Assembly (NCBI GenBank): GCA_040757355.1
Contig: JBFLWY010000001.1
Span: 48,559 to 112,558 of the forward strand
Direction: 5' to 3'
DNA from: DTYU01 sp040757355
GTDB lineage: Bacteria > Bacillota > Desulfotomaculia > Desulfotomaculales > Ammonificaceae
Length of the DNA: 64,000 nt
The position numbers and the translations under genes are program-made. Positions within the stretch are counted from its first letter, which is position 1. Each line of letters starts with the position of its first letter. This document shows, piece by piece, positions 16,885 through 23,982 of this stretch. The notes beneath the pieces are model-generated. The model did not search any database and was not told where the DNA came from. It saw nothing but the letters and a program-made list of their open reading frames with translations.

Positions 16885-17163
16885 TTTTCCTGCCTCCTCA
16901 CTAAATTCGTACTGGCCGGCGGTCCGCTGTTCAAATCAGGTACAGGGGTATTTGACGGACTGCCTAGTTTTCCCTTCCTTAAATGGAAAAAACTTGTTGA
17001 CAAATTAATTATCCCGGAGACAGGCTAAGCCATTCTTCCCGCGGACAGCCTCGGATTTCAACCCTCTTAGACTATTTCTATGTGAGTCGGCAGTTATATT
17101 TCAAGTGTTGACAAGGAGGGGCGAGGGGTTTCGAAAGAAGCTCGTTTTTTGTAAATAGAGCTG
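16885..17163. other. Gap between TPR gene and bioB
   Basis: No gene or repeat recognised. It must contain the TPR gene promoter and the end of the biotin transcript, but no clear hairpin with a T tract was found on the minus strand. Confidence 0.4.
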
Positions 17164-18150
17164 CTAAATTTCAAGAGCAAGGTCCCGGATGAGTTCTATG
17201 TCACGGGCACTTCCCTGGCCAGGGGTTGTTAAGTAGTCGCCCGTAATCAAGCCGTTTACCCCGCCGGCTAAACCCAGGGCCTGCGTATCGCGCAGGTTGT
17301 GCTCGCGTCCCCCCGCATAGCGGATGATGGCAGACGGCAACACCAGGCGGAAGACCGCCAGGGTGCGGAGGATTTCCAACGGTGCGAGTCGAGTCTGCCC
17401 GGCAAGCGGGGTTCCGGGGATGGGATGAAGGATGTTTACCGGAACCGAGTCTATCCTTAGGTCGCGCAGTGCAAAAGCCAGTTCCAACCGCTGCTCCGGG
17501 TTTTCGCCGAGGCCGATGATCCCGCCCGCACAAATCTCAAGCCCTGCCTTCCGCGCTGCGAGTATGGCGGCGACCCTGTCGGTGTACCGGTGGGTTGTAC
17601 ACACTTTTGGGAAAAAACTCGCTGCGGCTTCGAGGTTATGATGGTAACGGTCGAGGCCGGCCTCTTTCAGTGCCCGGCCTTGCGTATTGGAGATAATCCC
17701 GAGGGAAGCGCAGAGCTTGAGCCGGGGCAGTTCCTTTTTTAGCCGCCGGATGATGCTGAGGATTCTGTCGAAGTCGCCGCCCGGGTCGCGGCCGCTGGTA
17801 ACCAGGGAAAAACGGCCTATACCTGCGGACCAGGCCGCTCTGGCGCGGTCAAGGATTTCTGCTTCCGGAAGCAAGGAGTATACGGGGGCACTAGTCCGGT
17901 ATCGCGCGGCCTGCGCACAGAAGCGGCAGTCCTCAGGGCACCGGCCTGCGCGGGCGTTTAGGATGGTGCAGAGCTCTACCTTCCTGCCAAGGAAGTGCTT
18001 TCTTACGGTGTCGGCCCAGCCGAGAAGGACAGGGGTCGATTCGTCGGGCAGCCTGATCAGGGCAGCAGCCTCCGCAAAAGAAAGCGCTGTGCCGCGTATA
18101 ACCCTCTCGGCCAGGTTGCCCACCCACATTGCTCTCTCTGCGAGGTTCAT
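17164..18150 (-). CDS. bioB: Biotin synthase
   Basis: A 328-residue radical SAM enzyme inserting sulphur into dethiobiotin, the last step of biotin synthesis. Seen: the CPEDCRFCAQ cluster motif for the [4Fe-4S] centre, the CASLG and YHHNLEAA blocks with ligands of the [2Fe-2S] centre, and ICAGGIIGLGE. The frame reads 65 codons further upstream, but those codons lie inside bioC in another frame; the ATG at 18150 overlaps the bioC stop as ATGA and gives a normal length. It is the last gene of the biotin cluster. Confidence 0.95.
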   Translation of the reverse strand: MNLAERAMWVGNLAERVIRGTALSFAEAAALIRLPDESTPVLLGWADTVRKHFLGRKVELCTILNARAGRCPEDCRFCAQAARYRTSAPVYSLLPEAEILDRARAAWSAGIGRFSLVTSGRDPGGDFDRILSIIRRLKKELPRLKLCASLGIISNTQGRALKEAGLDRYHHNLEAAASFFPKVCTTHRYTDRVAAILAARKAGLEICAGGIIGLGENPEQRLELAFALRDLRIDSVPVNILHPIPGTPLAGQTRLAPLEILRTLAVFRLVLPSAIIRYAGGREHNLRDTQALGLAGGVNGLITGDYLTTPGQGSARDIELIRDLALEI

Positions 18151-18896
18151 TTTTGAGCCACCAATAAGGCCATATTCCAGCAGAGCGTGACGGTACTGCG
18201 ACCTGCGGTGAGTTTGCGCCAAAGGCTCTCCGCTTGTGGGGCTTGCGGGCCGAAGAGGAAAGCCCAGGACCCGCGTGCGCGGAGCAACGTACCAAACAAC
18301 GCGGGCGGGTGCGTTTCCCGCAATGTTAGTCTTTCGATCGTGCACTTCGAAAAAGGTGCGAATTCCTGGCGCAGGCGGCTTGCGCTCAGCAGATGCCTCC
18401 CTTGTCTGGCGCGGACGCCGAGCTTCCTGCAGACCTGCAGGAGCATCTCGTTACCGGCTTCTTTGTCCGGGCCGCTGACCGGGACGGAGAACGCCATCGC
18501 TCCGCCCGGCGCGAGCAGGCGGGCCAGCTGCCCCGCAGTTCCTCTGGGGAACCAGTGGTAGCAAACGTTGCCGAATATGAGGTCAAAGCTTTCACCTGCA
18601 CTTTCGATTTCGTCAACGGAGGAGCACTGGTAGCGGACGTTTCGGAGCCCCTTTCCCCGGTTATAAGCCAGCATTCTTTCACTTGGATCGGTCACCAGGA
18701 TTTCGGCTGCCGGGAAATAACGCCTCAAAACGACGGTAGCTGCGCCCGTACCGCCGCCGGTCTCAAGGATTTGGCAGGGGGTGAGACGAGCAACTACTTT
18801 TTCAACCAGCGCTGCGGCTATGCGGGCATAAAAACGTTCGTTGATCGCGGTGGCGTAAATGTGGCTGTTTAGGTCGAATACTTCGCTTACCGGCAT
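18147..18896 (-). CDS. bioC: Malonyl-ACP O-methyltransferase
   Basis: A SAM-dependent methyltransferase of about 249 residues that caps malonyl-ACP so that fatty-acid synthase can build the pimelate chain. Seen: SAM motif I ILETGGGTGAATVVL, the acidic VTDPSERML, and the post-motif GNVCYHWF. GAGGTG 6 bp ahead of the ATG at 18896 decides the start. It overlaps bioB by four bases. Because generic methyltransferases look alike, the assignment rests partly on its place in the bio cluster. Confidence 0.9.
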   Translation of the reverse strand: MPVSEVFDLNSHIYATAINERFYARIAAALVEKVVARLTPCQILETGGGTGAATVVLRRYFPAAEILVTDPSERMLAYNRGKGLRNVRYQCSSVDEIESAGESFDLIFGNVCYHWFPRGTAGQLARLLAPGGAMAFSVPVSGPDKEAGNEMLLQVCRKLGVRARQGRHLLSASRLRQEFAPFSKCTIERLTLRETHPPALFGTLLRARGSWAFLFGPQAPQAESLWRKLTAGRSTVTLCWNMALLVAQK

Positions 18897-19142
18897 GGGA
18901 AGCACCTCGGGTTTTCGTTTTACGGTTCAAGGTTCAACGTTCAACGTTCAACGTTGGACAGCCCTGACGGTCCACCAATTTGAGGTTAACCTCGAACTTC
19001 GAAATGACCTGAAAGTAAATCCACCTGCACCTAACTTCGAACTTCGAATATAGATCTTCTTACTCAAACAAAGTAGCTTTTTCTTTTTTTTATAAGCCTA
19101 CTTTAAACTTATATAAGCCTACTTTTAACTTACCCCAAAAAC
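18897..19142. other. Spacer in the bio cluster with short-period repeats
   Basis: About 245 bp splitting the biotin cluster. It holds a tandem GTTCAACGTTCAACGTT array near 18926-18956, TTCGAACTTCGAA words near 19032-19050, and a direct repeat TATAAGCCTACTTT at 19091 and 19112. No gene or clear promoter is seen. Confidence 0.5.
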
Positions 19143-19829
19143 CTAGCCTGCCCTTTTTTGAGTCCCCTTTTTTAGCCAGGAGGTGACGGCCGTGAGGGCT
19201 TCCTGGTCGTTAACGATGTCAACATGGCCTGAACCCCGGAGGGCACGGACCTCCCAGCCGGTTTCCTTCCCGCGTGCGGCTGCGGTGAGACAGACAGGCA
19301 GGTCGTGCACGGCGTGAAGCAGAAGAACCGGCGGCTCAGGCCAGGGGGCGGCGAGCGCGACGAACGCCTCCTCCAGGCCTGCATACGGCTTTTTTTCCCG
19401 CACCCTGCGGGCGCGGAGTACCCGTAAAAGCTCGCTTTTGCCGCCTGTGAACCTTGCTTCCAGCGGGACGGACAGAAGGCAGAGGACAGCGGTCCCGAGG
19501 ACCATTGCCACCAGCCCGCCCAGGCTGTGCCCTATCGCGGCCGCAAACCCGGCGCTTCTCAGGCCCGCAGCAAACTTCCGGATACTGCCTCCTGTAAGCA
19601 TCTCCGGGTGAGCGCCGTGCCCGGGTAGATCGGGGACGCAGACCGCGTAGCCAGCGGCGGCTGCGGCCAGCCCCAGGCCGAGGACTTCCTCCTTGGTGCC
19701 GCCGTACCCGTGGAGCACTACTGCGCTCTTTTGACTTCCTTCGGGTTCAAGGACGTATGCCGGAGCACCGCTGACAACGGCCCTTTTTAAGACTATGCTC
19801 GTGCCCTCCTGCGCAATTCCCGCCGTCAA
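19143..19829 (-). CDS. Alpha/beta hydrolase, probable pimeloyl-ACP methyl ester esterase (BioH/BioG analogue)
   Basis: A 228-residue alpha/beta-hydrolase. Seen: oxyanion motif LHGYGG, PDLPGHGAH, nucleophile elbow GHSLGG, a late Asp in HAVHDLPV and the catalytic His in GSGHVDIV. The start overlaps the bioA stop (ATGA), so it is translated with the biotin genes. BioC routes need an esterase to release pimeloyl-ACP from its methyl ester; no bioH, bioG, bioK or bioZ by name is in the cluster, and this protein is the obvious candidate. That function is inferred from position, not from a family signature. Confidence 0.75.
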   Translation of the reverse strand: MTAGIAQEGTSIVLKRAVVSGAPAYVLEPEGSQKSAVVLHGYGGTKEEVLGLGLAAAAAGYAVCVPDLPGHGAHPEMLTGGSIRKFAAGLRSAGFAAAIGHSLGGLVAMVLGTAVLCLLSVPLEARFTGGKSELLRVLRARRVREKKPYAGLEEAFVALAAPWPEPPVLLLHAVHDLPVCLTAAARGKETGWEVRALRGSGHVDIVNDQEALTAVTSWLKKGTQKRAG

Positions 19830-21202
19830 ACCGCCGCCTCCCGGATGCTTTCTACCACGACGGCGCAGAGTCTTTCCAGTTCCGCTTCAGGGATGACGAG
19901 CGGCGGCATAAGGACGATTACGTCGCCCAGGGGCCGGATGATGACCCCCTTTTCACGCGCCTTAAGCGTCACCCGCCGCCCTGTCCGCCGGGCAAGCGGG
20001 AACGGCTCTCCGGTCTTTTTGTCCTTGACTAATTCTATCCCCACCATGAAACCAGCCTGGCGTATATCCCCCACGTGGGGAAGGTCCGCAAAGCGGTGAA
20101 GCAGTTCGTGAAGCCTCTTGATCTTCGGTTGGAGCCTGTCCAGCACCGCATCTTCTTCAAAAAGGCGGAGGTTCGCCAGGGCCGCCGCGCACGCCAGGGG
20201 GTTTCCGGTGTACGTATGCCCGTGGAAAAAGGTCTTGAGCGCTTCGTAGTCCGCGTAAAACGCATCGCAAATTTTTTTCGAGGTAAAAGTGGCGGCAAGA
20301 GGCAGGTAACCGCCGGTAATCCCCTTGGCTACAACCATTAAATCCGGGGAGACCCCTTCGTGCTCGCAGGCGAACATCCTGCCGGTCCTGCCGAAACCGG
20401 TGGCTACCTCGTCAGCGATAAGGAGGATGCCGTGGGTGTCGCACAGCTTACGCAGGTGGCTCAGATACCCCTTAGGCCACCTGAGCATACCGGCTGCACC
20501 CTGCATTACCGGCTCGATGATCACGGCCGCCAGTTCGCCTGCACGTTTTTCGATCATCCGGGCAAGGGTGTCGAAGCAGTCGCGGTTGCAGTTTTCGGGC
20601 CCCGGTTGACCGTACGGGCAGCGATAGCAGTAAGCGGACGGGACCTTGAGCGAGTTGACCACGAGGGGCCCGTAGATCGAATGGAAAAGCTCCGAGCCGC
20701 CAACGCCGACGGCGCCAAGGGTGTCGCCGTGATAGGCATTGTAAAACGAAAGGAAGCGTTTTTTCTCCGATACCCCGCTGTTATGCCAGTACTGGAAGGC
20801 GATTTTGAGAGCGATTTCAACGCCGGTGGAGCCGTTGTCGGAATAAAAAACGCGTTCAAGCCCCGGCGGCGTGATCGACACGAGTCTTTCCGCCAGCAGG
20901 ACCGAAGGGACGTTTCCCAGCCCCAGGAGGGTGGAGTGGGCGATCTTCCCCAGTTGTTCCTGAACGGCCTGGTCGATCGCGGGCACGCGGTGTCCGTGTA
21001 CCGTCACCCATAGGGAACTTATACCGTCAAGATACCGCCTGCCCTCAATGTCTATCAGGTAACAGCCTTCCCCCGCGGCAATGATCGGGGCGTCCTCGCC
21101 CTCGTATTCCTTCATCTGGGTGAAGGGGTGCCAGACGAGGCTCCGGTCCAGCTCCTTCAAGCGGTTGATCTCTTCGCGGGAGTAAGCCGGTAGCTGACCC
21201 AT
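19826..21202 (-). CDS. bioA: Adenosylmethionine-8-amino-7-oxononanoate aminotransferase
   Basis: A 458-residue class III PLP aminotransferase converting KAPA to DAPA with SAM as amino donor. Seen: N-terminal LVWHPFTQM that is typical of BioA, FYSDNGSTGVEIALKIA, YHGDTLGAVGVGG, the DEVATGFGRTG metal-free Asp motif and the PLP lysine in VVAKGITGGY. GGAGGTCAC before the ATG. It overlaps the downstream hydrolase by four bases. Confidence 0.96.
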   Translation of the reverse strand: MGQLPAYSREEINRLKELDRSLVWHPFTQMKEYEGEDAPIIAAGEGCYLIDIEGRRYLDGISSLWVTVHGHRVPAIDQAVQEQLGKIAHSTLLGLGNVPSVLLAERLVSITPPGLERVFYSDNGSTGVEIALKIAFQYWHNSGVSEKKRFLSFYNAYHGDTLGAVGVGGSELFHSIYGPLVVNSLKVPSAYCYRCPYGQPGPENCNRDCFDTLARMIEKRAGELAAVIIEPVMQGAAGMLRWPKGYLSHLRKLCDTHGILLIADEVATGFGRTGRMFACEHEGVSPDLMVVAKGITGGYLPLAATFTSKKICDAFYADYEALKTFFHGHTYTGNPLACAAALANLRLFEEDAVLDRLQPKIKRLHELLHRFADLPHVGDIRQAGFMVGIELVKDKKTGEPFPLARRTGRRVTLKAREKGVIIRPLGDVIVLMPPLVIPEAELERLCAVVVESIREAAV

Positions 21203-21463
21203 TACAGAGTGACCTCCTTCGAAAAACTTTCCGCGTTAGGCTGAAAGTGATGGATCTTTAGGGTCCGTTCAACGTTCAACGTTGATAAAAAGACCGAGTA
21301 AATTCGTAGGCCGGGAAAAGGCTAAAGGCCGTTTCCGGCAAAAAAACAGAACTGTCCTTAAAATGCCGGAAACGCTACGCTTATTCCAGCCTACTTAAAA
21401 AAACACCACCTCATACCGCTCACTTCCCAATTCGCCGTGGGATAACCGGCAGACAGGCCGTTT
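21203..21463. other. Spacer between bioD and bioA with a repeat element
   Basis: Besides a short GTTCAACGTTCAACGTT array at about 21270, this gap is occupied by the 89-bp bipartite hairpin repeat at 21306-21394. No gene. Confidence 0.5.
21306..21394 (-). repeat. Bipartite GCCGGAAACGGCC hairpin repeat, copy 1
   Basis: Two hairpin units separated by about 20 nt, each bounded by GGCCTAC/GTAGGCC-like ends. On the minus strand it reads in the same order as the copy at 23853-23944, so the pair lies in inverted orientation on either side of bioD and bioF. The arrangement resembles BIME composites of REP units. Confidence 0.8.
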
Positions 21464-22276
21464 TCATTCCTGGTAGTGACGATTAGTCGTCGTGAATGAC
21501 TCCTTTGGAGCGAGTGTTTTGAGCGTTTCATCAAGCCGGTAGGTGTCGTTGAGCCTGCGGGCCGCTTCTTTCAAAAGGTCGATGTCGGGATTTTCCGGGT
21601 CCAGCCCCGCGATTTCAGGCACAAGCGCCAAAACAGGTATCCCGCTGTATTCCGCGATGGCCTTGGGGTTGTTTCTTTCGACAAGTCCGGGGTTTTCCGG
21701 GTACCGGTTTATTACCACGCCCTCCACATAGAGCTCCGCCTGGAGTGCGGCGGCCACTGTCAGGAGGGTGTGGTTGATGGTGCCGAGTCCCGGGCGGGCC
21801 GTTATCAACAGGGGAAGTCCCAGGTCCCGTACCATGTCCGCGATCATGTAGTTAGGGCTTACCGGGACGAGCAGGCCGCCGGCACCTTCGACGATGACAG
21901 CGTCATAGCGCCTATCCAGGTAATTGAAACACTCGAGTATGTTGGGGGATTTCACAGGCCTCTTCGATAGAATTACCGCCAGGTGGGGCGAGACCGGCTG
22001 CTCGTAACGGTAGGGGCAGAGCATTTCGATGGGCTCGTCCTCCAAACCGAGAACAGCGGCGACAAATTTAGCGTCCGCTGGGATTAGTTCGTCGCCGACT
22101 TTGGCCGCGCCGGTTTCAACCGGTTTTAAATAACCGACGGTAAGCCCTGCCGCCTGGTAGATCAGCCCCAGCAGCGCGCTCACAACGGTCTTTCCGACGC
22201 CTGTGTCGGTGCCGGTAATGAAAACGGAAGGCAGTTTCGGTTTCGCTGCTTGATTTGCCGCTTGTTCTTCAATCAA
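21464..22276 (-). CDS. bioD: Dethiobiotin synthetase
   Basis: A 270-residue P-loop enzyme forming the ureido ring of dethiobiotin from DAPA, CO2 and ATP. Seen: P-loop ITGTDTGVGKTVVSALLG, KPVETGA, the VEGAGGLLVPV motif and VINRYPENPG. TTG start with AAGGAGG eight bases before. The C-terminus carries a tail of about 25 residues beyond the usual domain. Confidence 0.95.
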   Translation of the reverse strand: MIEEQAANQAAKPKLPSVFITGTDTGVGKTVVSALLGLIYQAAGLTVGYLKPVETGAAKVGDELIPADAKFVAAVLGLEDEPIEMLCPYRYEQPVSPHLAVILSKRPVKSPNILECFNYLDRRYDAVIVEGAGGLLVPVSPNYMIADMVRDLGLPLLITARPGLGTINHTLLTVAAALQAELYVEGVVINRYPENPGLVERNNPKAIAEYSGIPVLALVPEIAGLDPENPDIDLLKEAARRLNDTYRLDETLKTLAPKESFTTTNRHYQE

Positions 22277-22380
22277 GAATTGAGCCTCCTTAACTCATCT
22301 TTCGCGGTTACGGTTGAAAAGCCGTGCTGTTTGTGTTCCCCGGAGTATTGGGAAGTGTGAATTTGCCGATTCCGTTAGGA

Positions 22381-23547
22381 CTATTTCTTCATTTTGTGCT
22401 CTATTCCCAGCACTTCAGCCAGCGCCTCCAGGAAGCCTTCAATCTCCGCCGGCGTATGCGCTGCGGTAACCGTTATCCTGAGGCGGGCGGTCCCCGGGGG
22501 CACCGCGGGCGGCCTTACGGCCGGCACGTAATAGCCGCGCGCCAGGAGATGGTCCGAAGCGCGCGTCGCCCGTTCGGGGGATCCGAGGACGAGCGGCATA
22601 ATGGGCGAGATTTTGTCCGCGTTGCAGCCCAAGGCGGTGAGTCCCGCGTGCAGATGGCTTACATTTTTCCACAAACGGTCGAGGAGCGCCGGTTCCTCTT
22701 CAAGGACCTCCAAGGCGGCCAGCGCAGCGGCGACTGAGGCGGCTGGGAGCGCCGTCGTAAAAATAAACGGGCGGGCGCGGTTTAGAATGTACTCTATCAA
22801 AAGGGCCGAGCCTGCAACGAACCCGCCTAAGGACCCCAGTGCCTTTGAGAGCGTGCCGGTGACCACGAGGTTCCCTGCCGGCACGACCTGGGCAGCTGCC
22901 GTGCCCCGTCCGCCCGGTCCGAGCACCCCTGTGCCGTGGGCGTCATCCACTATAAAGACAAGGGCGTTTTCCACGGCAACTTGGTGGAGCTCCGCCAGCG
23001 GGGCCGTGTCCCCGTCCATCGAGAAAACCCCCTCGGTTATTAGAAAGCGCCTGCGGCCTGTGTGCCGGGCGAGAAGGCCCCGCAGTGAGTCGAGGTCGTT
23101 ATGCCGGAAGCGCACCAGCTTTGCACCGCTCAACAGACAGCCGTCGAGCAGGGACGCATGGCAAAGCCGGTCGCAGAAGACCACATCCTCCCGGCCCGCG
23201 AGGGCACTGATGACCGCCATGTTGGCCGTATAGCCCGAAGGAAAGACGAGGGCGCGTGCGCACCCCTTGAAACGGGCGACCGCTTCTTCCAAGGCCTGGT
23301 GCAGAGGAGTATGACCGCTTATCAGGCGCGCGGCCCCGCTCCCGGAGCCGTATGCCTGCAATGCCTCCTGAGCCCGCGCGATTACGCGAGGATGGTGGGT
23401 GAGGCCCAGGTAGTTGTTGGTGCAAAAAAGGACGACTTCCCGGCCGTCGTGCAGCGCGCGGGTCGGCCCGAGCGGTATAAGGGGGCGCAGGGAGCGTTTT
23501 AAGCCTGCCTGTTCTATTTCCTGCAGGGTGTCGCTCAGAAAGTGCAC
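22381..23547 (-). CDS. bioF: 8-amino-7-oxononanoate synthase
   Basis: A 388-residue alpha-oxoamine synthase condensing pimeloyl-ACP (or -CoA) with alanine to KAPA. Seen: CTNNYLGLTHHPRV, GSGSGAARLISGH, FVDDAHGTGVLGPGGRG, and the PLP lysine in VTGTLSKALGSLGG. GTG start. It is the first gene of the cluster; a BirA-type operator lies just upstream. It is separated from bioD by 104 bp. Confidence 0.95.
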   Translation of the reverse strand: MHFLSDTLQEIEQAGLKRSLRPLIPLGPTRALHDGREVVLFCTNNYLGLTHHPRVIARAQEALQAYGSGSGAARLISGHTPLHQALEEAVARFKGCARALVFPSGYTANMAVISALAGREDVVFCDRLCHASLLDGCLLSGAKLVRFRHNDLDSLRGLLARHTGRRRFLITEGVFSMDGDTAPLAELHQVAVENALVFIVDDAHGTGVLGPGGRGTAAAQVVPAGNLVVTGTLSKALGSLGGFVAGSALLIEYILNRARPFIFTTALPAASVAAALAALEVLEEEPALLDRLWKNVSHLHAGLTALGCNADKISPIMPLVLGSPERATRASDHLLARGYYVPAVRPPAVPPGTARLRITVTAAHTPAEIEGFLEALAEVLGIEHKMKK

Positions 23548-23570
23548 CTTTCAGCAGCCTCACTTAGCAT

Positions 23571-23603
23571 ATGTCAACTTCAGGACTAGTTCCTGGTAAA
23601 CAA
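23571..23603 (-). promoter_or_regulatory. BirA-type biotin operator before bioF
   Basis: On the minus strand the sequence reads TTGTTTACC, 15 bp, AGTTGACAT. The Firmicute BirA site is TTGTTAACC, 14-16 bp, GGTTAACAA; the left half matches 8 of 9 and the right half 6 of 9, with the correct spacing. It stands 24 bp before the bioF start, so biotin should repress the cluster through BirA, whose gene is not in the window. Confidence 0.75.
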
Positions 23604-23680
23604 TATAGACCTGCCGGGAACCGCTGTCAAGGGCGCTGGCAGGAATTTTCAATCCGGCGACGAAGTAATAGGCGTGGAGA

Positions 23681-23707
23681 GTTGCGGCACAACGAAGAAC
23701 GAGAATG
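23681..23707 (+). repeat. 27-bp dispersed repeat, copy 1
   Basis: GTTGCGGCACAACGAAGAA followed by a GA-AA tail recurs at 62590-62616 with about two changes. Both copies lie in gene-free DNA. The GTTGCGGCACAAC core is partly self-complementary (GTTG ... CAAC). Confidence 0.7.
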
Positions 23708-23758
23708 GCCTCTCTACCGGTTATCCTACGGCAAATTGCGAAGTGAGCGGTATGAGGT

Positions 23759-23816
23759 ACTCCCCAGCACTCAGGGTAGGAGTTGAGCTACGCAGAATAA
23801 ATGGCGCATGTGAAAA
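23759..23816. repeat. 58-bp dispersed repeat, copy 2
   Basis: Counterpart of 7975-8032, with four differences in 58 positions; begins with the CCCCAGCACTCAG end of the palindrome family and ends GCGCATGTGAAAA. Confidence 0.8.
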
Positions 23817-23852
23817 TAGCTTCGATGCCCCCGACAGAAAAGCGGGCAGAAA

Positions 23853-23944
23853 AGTATGCCGGAATAAGCCTAGCGTTTCCGGTATTTTTAAGGTATAGAT
23901 ATGGTTTTTTGCCGGAAACGGCCTTCGGCCTTTTTCCGGCCTAC
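23853..23944 (+). repeat. Bipartite GCCGGAAACGGCC hairpin repeat, copy 2
   Basis: First unit GCCGGAATAAGCC..GCGTTTCCGG, second unit GCCGGAAACGGCCttcGGCC..CCGGCC, the inverted counterpart of 21306-21394. It ends 38 bp before the ftsK start. A single second unit is found again at 27266-27301. Confidence 0.8.
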
Positions 23945-23982
23945 GAACTACGAACTTAGAACTATTTTCGGGAGGGTACCCT

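Larger units (their letters stand above)
23604..23852. other. Non-coding region upstream of bioF with dispersed repeats
   Basis: No gene. It contains a 27-bp repeat shared with 62590-62616 (starting at 23681, GTTGCGGCACAACGAAGAA) and the second copy of the 58-bp repeat (23759-23816). An open minus-strand frame through it spans repeats and the start of ftsK and is not a gene. Confidence 0.5.

Noticed and set aside
18151..18345. Longer bioB with a 65-residue N-terminal extension
   Set aside because: These codons overlap bioC in another frame; the ATGA overlap at 18150 gives the normal family length.
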